Program-made: the position numbers and the translations under genes
Shown here: one piece after another, positions 55,135 through 63,017 of the stretch
Layout of the letters: every line of letters starts with the position of its first letter
Numbering within the stretch: the first letter of the stretch is position 1
Notes under the pieces: model-generated
What the model saw: only the letters and a program-made list of their open reading frames with translations
What the model was told of the DNA's origin: nothing
Database searches by the model: none
Assembly: GCA_017960605.1 (NCBI GenBank)
Contig: JAGCYV010000072.1
Span: 1 to 64,000, forward strand
DNA length: 64,000 nucleotides
Direction: 5' to 3'
Source: Bacteroidales bacterium
Lineage (GTDB): Bacteria; Bacteroidota; Bacteroidia; Bacteroidales; P3

Positions 55135-57015
55135 TTACTGGACCTTGATAACTTTAATACCATATACACCATTATTCTCGATGTACTTGGTGTAGTACTT
55201 GGTATCTGCAACGGCACTTCCTGTAGCTGCTGTATAAGCAGAGCCATCATAGGTGTAAAGACCTGTTACATCATCACCGACAGCCTTAGTCACCACTTGA
55301 TACTTATTTACAGGACTGCTGGCAGCGGTCTTGGTGTAGACAAAGGCATAAGTACCTGCAGATGCAAATGACTTCAGCTTACCAACGGTACCTGCTGTCA
55401 ATCCTGTAATCTTGTTACCATCAATAAGAGGAATCTCAGTTTCGGTAAGACCTACACCGTCAGTGACAGGAGTCAACGTGATACCATTGCGTCCAACATA
55501 AGTTCCACTGGTGTTAGATACATATGTGTTCAGAGCATCCAGCACTTCTGCCTCTGTTGCACCTGCCTTTGATACAGTGTAGAGGACAGCCTTGTCTGTC
55601 AAGCTCAAAAGACTTCCATCTTCAGTTACAATTACATAGACCACATCGCTGGTTGTATACTCACTCTTAGTAGCATTCGTGGCATCTGACGTAACGGAAT
55701 AAGTGGTGATGCTGGGAGTGGCAACGGTGGTAATGGTCTCCTGAGTGTGCTCCTCGCTATCAACAACCACAGCGTCGAAGGTGATGGGATAGAGGCCTGT
55801 GACATCAACAGCAGGATTTGTCTTACCATTGGTGTTGTCACTGATCTTGAAGATGTAGGTGTAGGCGTAGTTGCTCTTCCACTGAGTGAACTGAGCAGGA
55901 ATGAGAGCGGTTGCACCATGCACGGTAATCTCTTCACCACTTCCATCTGTTGATTCAAGAGTGTAGTCAACTTTCAGGGTAAGGACTTCACCATCTTCGT
56001 TGGGGAGAACGATGGAGTAATCACCAGCAGACTTTCCTGTTTCTACGGCCCATGTAGGCTGTGCAGAGGAGCGAGCTAGGAAAGTTGTTCCAGTCTTCTC
56101 ATAGAACTCTTTTGTAGTAACATAGGACAAGTTACCATAGGTCTGATTGGCCACTTTTGTTCCAGCAGCTGCAAAGGAGATGTGAGCCTTGTTATAGTCT
56201 GAGTTCTTGGTCGGGGTAAGATTGCTTTTGCCGACAGTTTTGAAATAGACAGTGCAAACACCGCTTGAGGGAAGTTTTGCATCACTTGCATAAAGAGCAG
56301 CAGCGCCTGCTGGTGTTCCGTCAGCAGCAGGATAGAACAGTACGTTCTTTACTGAGTAGCCAGGAATGGTCTCGTACAATCCTACACGAATCTTTGCGAC
56401 AAGAGCACGGAAGGTGAGGTCCACTTGATCCTGGAAAGCGGGAGCACCAGTAACGGTTGGGTTGTAGGCTGTTACCAAGTCTGAAACATAAACCTTAGCG
56501 AGGTCAGCAGCGCTACCGGTAAAAGTGTAAGCAGCACTTGTTAAAGTTGCGTCATGGTCAAGACTCGAAACGGTTGCGGAACCTCCACCCAAAGAATATG
56601 CCCAGAAGTCATACTGAGTGGCAGCATAGTCCCAGTACTTGATGCTCTGAGCCTGAACAGCTGTCTTGCCGGTGAGAATTGGTTGACCCACATATTCCCA
56701 GTTAGCAGTGTTAGAAAGGGTCTTGTCTGCGGTGTTCTCAACCCAATTTACATTGTAGTTGTCGAATACCTCATACACAGTTCCACCAACAGTCTTGATA
56801 CCTTCTACGACAAAGTTGTTGTTCAGCAATGCTGCAGCATCAGCTCCAACATGGTCGGCACGAGTGGCACCCTTGAAGGTGGAGTTGAAAACGATGGCTC
56901 CGTTTTCGCCGGTAGCCTTGGGCTCGTTGCCTTCGCCAACGACGTTGTCATTTGTGCAGCTGGCCATCACCGTGATGGCGGCTGCGAGGAAGAAAAGTTT
57001 TTTCATTGTCTTCAT
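55135..57015 (-). CDS. Mfa/fimbrillin-like lipoprotein 4
   Basis: 626 residues; a start three codons later (57006) is equally possible. Lipoprotein signal KKLFFLAAAITVMASCTND (lipobox MASC). Family blocks: TRADHVGADAAALLNNNFVV, WEYVGQP, AQSIKYWDYAATQYDFWAYS, VAKIRVGLYETIPGYSV, FTQWKSNYAYTYIFKISDNT, LYPITFDAVVVDSEEHTQE. A 16-residue linker separates the last two blocks. The C-terminal part starts SITTYSV and holds one YTYDGSAYTAATGSA-type module, ending VYGIKVIKVQ. It is closest in sequence to lipoprotein 3. Hairpins lie in the spacers on both sides. Confidence 0.8.
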   Translation of the reverse strand: MKTMKKLFFLAAAITVMASCTNDNVVGEGNEPKATGENGAIVFNSTFKGATRADHVGADAAALLNNNFVVEGIKTVGGTVYEVFDNYNVNWVENTADKTLSNTANWEYVGQPILTGKTAVQAQSIKYWDYAATQYDFWAYSLGGGSATVSSLDHDATLTSAAYTFTGSAADLAKVYVSDLVTAYNPTVTGAPAFQDQVDLTFRALVAKIRVGLYETIPGYSVKNVLFYPAADGTPAGAAALYASDAKLPSSGVCTVYFKTVGKSNLTPTKNSDYNKAHISFAAAGTKVANQTYGNLSYVTTKEFYEKTGTTFLARSSAQPTWAVETGKSAGDYSIVLPNEDGEVLTLKVDYTLESTDGSGEEITVHGATALIPAQFTQWKSNYAYTYIFKISDNTNGKTNPAVDVTGLYPITFDAVVVDSEEHTQETITTVATPSITTYSVTSDATNATKSEYTTSDVVYVIVTEDGSLLSLTDKAVLYTVSKAGATEAEVLDALNTYVSNTSGTYVGRNGITLTPVTDGVGLTETEIPLIDGNKITGLTAGTVGKLKSFASAGTYAFVYTKTAASSPVNKYQVVTKAVGDDVTGLYTYDGSAYTAATGSAVADTKYYTKYIENNGVYGIKVIKVQ

Positions 57016-57094
57016 TGTTTTTGAGTTATTAATAGTTTTTGTTACTTTTATACTTAGGGAATATATGTTGTGTTATATTCTGTGGAGCGTGGTA

Positions 57095-57123
57095 GTCATG
57101 CGAGGAGTCGAACCTCGCATGAC
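57095..57123. repeat. Hairpin with AGTCGAA loop between lipoproteins 3 and 4
   Basis: GTCATGCGAGG (57095-57105) and CCTCGCATGAC (57113-57123), an 11-bp perfect stem around AGTCGAA. The loop is the same as in the hairpin at 53170-53198 although the stem is different. It lies 12 bp past the stop of lipoprotein 3. No T-run follows on the minus strand. Confidence 0.7.
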
Positions 57124-57135
57124 TTTATAGTTAGT

Positions 57136-59532
57136 TTACTGAACCTTAATAACTTTAACGTAGTATTCGCCGTTGTTCTTGGTGTACTTGTCGAAGTAGG
57201 TCATGCCGTTGACAGCGGTGTCTGTGCTGCCGCAAGCCACCTTGTCGGCTGCCTCGTCGATGACGAAGAGGCCGGTGGTCTGCTGAGGCAGGATGACGCA
57301 GTAGGTGTAGATGTCACCGAGGGTAGGATCAGTGGTCTTCTGGTAGTATGCTGTGCCATCGACAGGAGCTGCATCAGTCTTCAGTGTGTAGCTCGTGCCG
57401 TCGAAGGTGTAGAGGTCGGTAGCACTGGCAAAGTCTGCGTAAGCGACATTGTGAGCAGCCTTGTATGTCATGCCCTTGTCGGTGGTGTAGTAGTAGGTGG
57501 TACCGGTAGCAGCGTAGCCGCTGGCGATGCTATAGACATAGGGATCTGCATCTGTACCTGCACCGCTGCGGGTGTAGAGGTTGCCGACACCCTGACCGAT
57601 GAAGGCGGTGATCATGCCAGCGGAAGCATCGTTAGCGGGGAAGTACTTGACACCCTTCTGTGTATCACCGGCGGGAGCTGCTACGAGGGCGTAGCGGTAG
57701 AAACCATTAACGGCATCGCCGGCAGCCTTGGTGACAGGCTGGAAGTTGTCGGTGGTAGCGGTGGGAGCGGTCTTCGTGTAAACGAAGGCGTAGGTGGTAG
57801 CAGCAGTGGGAGTGAAGCGCACTGCTTGGTCAGTACCTACAGAGATGGCATTGCCGTCAGCACCGAACTCAACGCTGTTGGTCAACGTGAAGGTGGCTTC
57901 GGTCAGCACGAGTCCGCTGCGGCCCTTGACGGTGCCTGCAGCAGCGTCGTCGTCCTGCATGGACAGAGCATCTACAACCTCAGCTTCGGTCTTGCCGTCG
58001 GGAATGGTGTAGAGGGCAGCGTCGGCATTGACAATAGGATTCGCGTTAGTCATTGTCACGAGAGCGTCGCCCTCGTTGACGGTGACGAAGATGTCATTGC
58101 CATTGGCAGTGTACTCATTGGCATTCACCACAGTGGAAGCCTGCTGATAAGAGGTGATGCTGGGGGTCATGACAGTGGTGATGGTCTCCTGCGTCTGGTT
58201 GTTGTCCTCCGCATTCACGACCATAGCGTCGAAGGTGATAGGATAGAGACCTGCGGGATCGCTGTTGATGGTGGCATCGTCTGCCTGTGTAGGATCATAG
58301 ACACCCGTGCGGCCGTTGGTCTTGTCGCTGATCTTGAAGAGGTAGGTGTAGGCGAAGCCCGGCTTCCAGGTGGTGTAGATACTGGGCACCTGTGCCTTGG
58401 CGTTCTTCACTTCGATGACCTCACCGCCACCGTCGATGGATTCCAGAGTGAAATCGACGCGGAGGTTGAGGTTCGTGCCATTTTCGTTGGGCAGGAAGAT
58501 AACGTAGTAGTCGTCGGCTGCGTTACCAGCGTAGGAGGCTGTGTTAGAGGTGCGGCCGAGATAAACGCTACCGGGAGTCTGCTCGCCTTCCTCTGCGATG
58601 GTGTAGTTGAGGCCACCCCATTCCACGACGGTGGACTGGGTGCCGGAACCGGTGAAGGTCACGTGAGCCTGGTTGTTATCAGCCTTTGAAGGATCATCCA
58701 CGGTGGGGAACGTCACGGTGTAGGTGCCGCTGGTGTAGATGTCGTTAGCCGTGGTGGTGAAGAGCGCAGGGGTGGTGGTGATCTCCGTAGCGGGATCGGT
58801 GAGCAGGCCTGCGGTCTGGTAGAACTTCACGTTTCTAACACTGTAACCGGGAACGGTCTCGTAGATACCGATGCGCACCTTGGTGCCGAGCTGACGGAAA
58901 CGGAAGGTGACGGGGTCGTCGCCATACTGAGTTTTCTTAACCGTCACGAGGTCAGCGATGTAGCAAGCGCTGAGGTCGGCTGCGGAACCTTTGAAGGTGT
59001 AGGCTCCAGTGGCGGTGGCATTGGGATTGATGGCCGATACATAGACTTTGCCAGCAGCGAGTTCGCTTTCGTCGTAAACGGCCGTCTTGTTACCGGTGCT
59101 CCATGCGATGAAGTCATACTGAGGCTGGCTGTAGTCCCAGTACTTGATGGTCTGGCTGGTGATGCCGTTGTCGATGGCGTGCTTGATACGGCCCTTGCCC
59201 ACGTACTCCCAGTTGCTGGAATTGGACTCGGTGGTGTTGGCGGTATTCTCTTTGTAAACCACTTCATAGTTGTCGAAAACGACATTGCTGTTGGTGGCAG
59301 CTGTGGTGGCACCTTTCTTGCCGGCAACCACGAACTTGTTGCCGAGCTTAGCAGCAGCATCGGCACCGACGAGGTCAGCACGGGTCATGCCTTTGCTACC
59401 AGAGTTGAAGAGGATGGGACTCTCAGTCTCCACGCCAGGTGTTTCCTGCGGGATGCTGACAAAGTCGTCGCTGACGCAGCTGGCGACGAAGAGGCCAGCA
59501 GCAGCGGTGAGAAGAAGATGAATCTTTTTCAT
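57136..59532 (-). CDS. Mfa/fimbrillin-like lipoprotein 3
   Basis: 798 residues, the longest of the paralogs. Lipoprotein signal MKKIHLLLTAAAGLFVASCV (lipobox VASC). Family blocks: TRADLVGADAAAKLGNKFVV, WEYVGKG, SQTIKYWDYSQPQYDFIAWS, GTKVRIGIYETVPGYSVRNV, FAYTYLFKISDKTNG, then a 22-residue linker to LYPITFDAMVVNAEDNNQTQ. The extra length lies at the C-terminal end, where four or so related modules follow one another (patterns such as LYTFDGTSYTLKT and GTAYYQKTT). It ends YYVKVIKVQ, the same strand as in lipoprotein 4. Probable fimbrial subunit. Confidence 0.8.
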   Translation of the reverse strand: MKKIHLLLTAAAGLFVASCVSDDFVSIPQETPGVETESPILFNSGSKGMTRADLVGADAAAKLGNKFVVAGKKGATTAATNSNVVFDNYEVVYKENTANTTESNSSNWEYVGKGRIKHAIDNGITSQTIKYWDYSQPQYDFIAWSTGNKTAVYDESELAAGKVYVSAINPNATATGAYTFKGSAADLSACYIADLVTVKKTQYGDDPVTFRFRQLGTKVRIGIYETVPGYSVRNVKFYQTAGLLTDPATEITTTPALFTTTANDIYTSGTYTVTFPTVDDPSKADNNQAHVTFTGSGTQSTVVEWGGLNYTIAEEGEQTPGSVYLGRTSNTASYAGNAADDYYVIFLPNENGTNLNLRVDFTLESIDGGGEVIEVKNAKAQVPSIYTTWKPGFAYTYLFKISDKTNGRTGVYDPTQADDATINSDPAGLYPITFDAMVVNAEDNNQTQETITTVMTPSITSYQQASTVVNANEYTANGNDIFVTVNEGDALVTMTNANPIVNADAALYTIPDGKTEAEVVDALSMQDDDAAAGTVKGRSGLVLTEATFTLTNSVEFGADGNAISVGTDQAVRFTPTAATTYAFVYTKTAPTATTDNFQPVTKAAGDAVNGFYRYALVAAPAGDTQKGVKYFPANDASAGMITAFIGQGVGNLYTRSGAGTDADPYVYSIASGYAATGTTYYYTTDKGMTYKAAHNVAYADFASATDLYTFDGTSYTLKTDAAPVDGTAYYQKTTDPTLGDIYTYCVILPQQTTGLFVIDEAADKVACGSTDTAVNGMTYFDKYTKNNGEYYVKVIKVQ

Positions 59533-59592
59533 TGTGTTATAGTTTGAATTTTGTTTTTTGTGAGTTGAGTTGATTTTCTAGAGCGATTCGTT

Positions 59593-61251
59593 TTAGTGTT
59601 CTGTTTCAGAGCTGTTGTCTGTTCCATCGACCACGGTATAGATGGTTGTGGTCTTGTCCTCTGCCTCAACGACTACAGCATCGAAGGTGATAGGGAACAG
59701 GTTGGAAGGATTCTCGGGATCAGGAATCACGTCGCCTGGGTTACCTGGATCGGGAATGGTGGGTACGGGCACGGGGTTAGACGGGTCGTGCTGGTCACCC
59801 TTGGGTCCATCGGGATAGTCCGGATTCGGGACGAGCGGTACGTCGGGATTAGGAATGGTCTTGGTCGGGTCGTCAGGGAAGTCCGGATCCGGAATTGTCG
59901 GCTGTGGATGATTGGGGTCTGGGATATACGGAGGAATCACCTCGCCAGTGCCTGGATCGACGACGGGGTCATTGTCGCCACCGCCATTGTCTGGATCTGG
60001 GTCGCGACCGGGACCTACGGTGATGTCTCCTCCCCCACCCTTGCCGGTAAAGCCGTTGCTGTTGTCAGAAATCTTAAAGAGGTAAGTGTATGAGTAGTTA
60101 GGTTTCCACTTCAAGAAATCTGCGGGCACGCTGACGTATGCATCACGTACATGGATGGAGTCGCCGCTACCATCGAGGGCGATGAGGGTGTAATCTACAC
60201 GAATCTGCATCTTGAGGGAGTTCTCCTCATAAGGCAGGATGGGCTTGTAAGCTGAGGACACGCCGGCAGTGCCGTCAATGGTGTAGGTGCCCTTGCCGTA
60301 AGTGGCCTGGGTTGAGGATGTTCCGAGGAATGCCTTGACCTGAGTGGCGGTAGAAGAACCATCGACATCAAGATAAGGTTTGGAAGCGATGCCTTCCTGC
60401 GTGTTGGCGTAGGTATAGTCCAAGGCGCCGAAGTTGTTGGTGAAAGCCAGCGAATTGTCAGCACCAGCAAACTTCACCTTTGCAGCATTGGTGGCATCGT
60501 CATAGCTGACGGTGTACTTGCCGCTCTGTGGGAAGGCAGAGCCTACACCGACCTCACGACTGCCAGAGGGAGCTCCAATGTAGTAGAAGATAAGGTCCTT
60601 GACAGCATAGCCAGGCACGGTCTCGTAGAAACCGATACGCATCTGAGCGCCGAGACGACGGAACTGGAACTGCACGACGTCCTTATAGGCTGTCGTGGCG
60701 GGTTCAGTAGTCGTGGCATCCTTGGCGGTGGGTGTGGCTGTGATGCGGTCGGCAACGAAGATACTGGTCATGGCTGCAGCATCGGCGACATTGATACGCA
60801 AACCATCGGTGGTGTTCTTGATGCTATCCTTGGCAGCCAATCCTGAAGCAGCCACGAAGTCGAAGCGTTCAGCGCTGAAGTCCCAGTACTTGACACCTTG
60901 GATGGCACCTTTCTTAGATTCCTTGCCGACATATTCCCAGTCATGGGTATTTGTGGCAGAACTTCCGGCAGAGCTGGTGGTATATTCCACTACATAGTTG
61001 TCGAAGACGGGAGAGACAGTGCCTCCCTTTGTCTTGGTACCATAGACAAGGAACTTATTGCCGAGCAACGCAGCAGACTCCTCATGAGTCACGCGTGTCT
61101 TGGGTTGGGTTGTGCTCCCGAATCCAATGGCATCGGTGGCATCAGTCACGGGAGCCTGAGGCTCCTGGGGATTGACGAGAGCATCGCTGGCGCAGCCAGC
61201 CACAAGTGTGGCCAGCAGCGCAGCGGCGAAGAGTGAATTGAGAGTTTTCAT
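59593..61251 (-). CDS. Mfa/fimbrillin-like lipoprotein 2, Pro/Asp-rich and C-terminally short
   Basis: 552 residues. Lipoprotein signal MKTLNSLFAAALLATLVAGC (lipobox VAGC). Family blocks: TRVTHEESAALLGNKFLVYG, WEYVGKESKKG, IQGVKYWDFSAERFDFVAAS, GAQMRIGFYETVPGYAVKDL, YSYTYLFKISDNSNG. Between that last block and LFPITFDAVVVEAED lies a linker of about 115 residues made of short Pro/Asp/Asn units (PDPDNGGGDNDP, IPDPNHP, IPNPDVP, NPDYPDG). It stops about 20 residues after the block, at SSETEH, with no C-terminal domain and no Y-x-V-x-V-I-K strand. Loss of that strand would suit an anchor or capping subunit (inference). Confidence 0.78.
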   Translation of the reverse strand: MKTLNSLFAAALLATLVAGCASDALVNPQEPQAPVTDATDAIGFGSTTQPKTRVTHEESAALLGNKFLVYGTKTKGGTVSPVFDNYVVEYTTSSAGSSATNTHDWEYVGKESKKGAIQGVKYWDFSAERFDFVAASGLAAKDSIKNTTDGLRINVADAAAMTSIFVADRITATPTAKDATTTEPATTAYKDVVQFQFRRLGAQMRIGFYETVPGYAVKDLIFYYIGAPSGSREVGVGSAFPQSGKYTVSYDDATNAAKVKFAGADNSLAFTNNFGALDYTYANTQEGIASKPYLDVDGSSTATQVKAFLGTSSTQATYGKGTYTIDGTAGVSSAYKPILPYEENSLKMQIRVDYTLIALDGSGDSIHVRDAYVSVPADFLKWKPNYSYTYLFKISDNSNGFTGKGGGGDITVGPGRDPDPDNGGGDNDPVVDPGTGEVIPPYIPDPNHPQPTIPDPDFPDDPTKTIPNPDVPLVPNPDYPDGPKGDQHDPSNPVPVPTIPDPGNPGDVIPDPENPSNLFPITFDAVVVEAEDKTTTIYTVVDGTDNSSETEH

Positions 61252-61275
61252 TGCTTTTAGGAGTTTTAATGAGGC

Positions 61276-62964
61276 TTATTCAACAGTCTTAACGACCTTG
61301 AAGACATCGACATAGTAACCTTCCACATCCTCAAGTCCTGTGGGGAGGTAGCGCAACCATACGACGTAGTAGCCAGCCTTTTCGACCTTGAATTGAGCGA
61401 AGGTGGTTCCACATTCGTCGATTGTCTTGCCACCCTCAGCAGCACCGGCAAGGGTGTCGTAGGTGAAGGTGTTGCTGTCAGCCACGCCTTGTTCTGTGGG
61501 CTCGGTTGCAGAGTATGCGACCTTCCACTGTCCGTGGGAGATGGAGCTGACAATGATGGTCTCGCCGACTTTGTATTCACCAGCGTTGGTGACATCGGAG
61601 GTCTTAGAGTAGGTGGTGATGGCATCGCCGCCAAGGCTGGTCACGCCCGTGATGGTCTCCTGGTTGTAGTCCTCGATATTGCTGACAACAGCGTCGAAGG
61701 TGATGGGATAGAGGCCTGGATCAACACCGGGGTTGGGATTCGGGTTGGGGGTGTCGGGATCTTGGGGGTTGGGGTTCGGGTTGGGATCCGTCGTGCCGTT
61801 CGTCTTATCAGATATTTTAAATATGTACGTGTATGCGTAATTAGGCTTCCACTGAGCGTAGCCCACAGGCACTACAGCGCTGGCACCTTTAACATTGATG
61901 GGAGCACCCACACCGTCGAGGCTGACGAGGGTGAAGTCTGCACGGAGCACGAGGTTCTGCTTGTTGCTGGCGTATGGGAGCACGGTCTTCCAGTCATTGC
62001 CTGCTTCGATGGCGAAGGTGGGCTTTGCGGACGTGGTGCTGAGGAACTTAGGATCGCCGGTAGCATCGATGGTGCCGTTTTCCTTCAGGTTGCCGCCGCT
62101 GACAAGACTGCTGACAGCGTAGGTGTAATCGAGTTCGCCGAACTGGATGCTATTGGCGACGTCGGTGCCTTCGAAATCTGCCAGCACGGAGTTGTTCTCG
62201 TCATAGGTGACGATGACATTGCCACTGAGGGGGAACGTTCCTCTCAAACCGGCCACGGTCTTGGTGGAGGTTCCAGCCTGAGCGAGGTAGTTGTCATCAT
62301 AATAGAACTTTACATCCTTCACGGCATAACCAGGGACTGTCTCATAGATACCGAAGCGTACACGGGCTGCCAGACGCTTGAAGGTAAGGGTGATGGTCTT
62401 TCCGTACTGAGCATTAGCTGTCTTGCCAGTTGCTGAAGCCTGCCACTTGGCAGTCACATGGTCGCTGACAAAGATCTTGTCCTTGTTGGTCTGGTTGACG
62501 GGGATAGTGTTGGAGGTGGTGCTGATCACACGCATGTCATCATCCAAGCCAGAGAAAGCCACAAAGTCATATTGTGGAGCACTGAGATCCCAGTACTTCA
62601 CGTTCTGATTAGCGGGAGCCAGACCGAGGGAGGTCTGTCCGTAGTAGCTCCAACCAGCAACGTTCGTTGAGTCGGGGATGTTAGGATCGGGCGTTCCAAC
62701 GTAATCAACAACATAGTTGTCGAAGACGGGTGTCATGACGTTGCTGGCATCGGTGACAGTACCATAGACGCGGAAGCTGTTGCCAAGCAAAGCGGCTGCA
62801 TCAGCACCAGTGGCATCGGCGCGAGTCATGGACTTGTTTCCACCCAGGAAATTGATGGCCAGGGTCTTGTTGCCGGGGATGTCATCACCTCCAGCATACT
62901 GGTCGTTGGTGCAGCTGGCAAAGGCTACCAAAGCAGCTGCGAGGAAGAAAGGAAACTTTTTCAT
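61276..62964 (-). CDS. Mfa/fimbrillin-like lipoprotein 1
   Basis: 562 residues. Lipoprotein signal MKKFPFFLAAALVAFASCTN (lipobox FASC). Family blocks: TRADATGADAAALLGNSFRV, WSYYGQT, NQNVKYWDLSAPQYDFVAFS, AARVRFGIYETVPGYAVKDV, YAYTYIFKISDKTNG. A linker of about 34 residues of Asn/Pro/Asp (DPNPNPNPQDPDTP) leads to LYPITFDAVVSNIEDYNQE. The C-terminal domain ends GYYVDVFKVVKTVE, matching the terminal strand of lipoproteins 3-5. It is the first of the seven lipoprotein genes, 53 bp after the DUF5119-like gene and 24 bp before lipoprotein 2. Confidence 0.8.
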   Translation of the reverse strand: MKKFPFFLAAALVAFASCTNDQYAGGDDIPGNKTLAINFLGGNKSMTRADATGADAAALLGNSFRVYGTVTDASNVMTPVFDNYVVDYVGTPDPNIPDSTNVAGWSYYGQTSLGLAPANQNVKYWDLSAPQYDFVAFSGLDDDMRVISTTSNTIPVNQTNKDKIFVSDHVTAKWQASATGKTANAQYGKTITLTFKRLAARVRFGIYETVPGYAVKDVKFYYDDNYLAQAGTSTKTVAGLRGTFPLSGNVIVTYDENNSVLADFEGTDVANSIQFGELDYTYAVSSLVSGGNLKENGTIDATGDPKFLSTTSAKPTFAIEAGNDWKTVLPYASNKQNLVLRADFTLVSLDGVGAPINVKGASAVVPVGYAQWKPNYAYTYIFKISDKTNGTTDPNPNPNPQDPDTPNPNPNPGVDPGLYPITFDAVVSNIEDYNQETITGVTSLGGDAITTYSKTSDVTNAGEYKVGETIIVSSISHGQWKVAYSATEPTEQGVADSNTFTYDTLAGAAEGGKTIDECGTTFAQFKVEKAGYYVVWLRYLPTGLEDVEGYYVDVFKVVKTVE

Positions 62965-63017
62965 TTTTTGAGATTAATATTGATTATGGTTATTTTAATT
63001 AAATGGAACTTATGGGA

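Noticed and set aside
53170..57123. tRNA genes suggested by GGTTCGACTCC
   Set aside because: Only the T-arm-like hairpin is present; no acceptor, D or anticodon arms can be folded around it.
57070..58689. 539-residue plus-strand frame opposite lipoprotein 3
   Set aside because: The lipoprotein frame has a signal peptide, lipobox and paralogs; the antisense frame has no recognisable feature.
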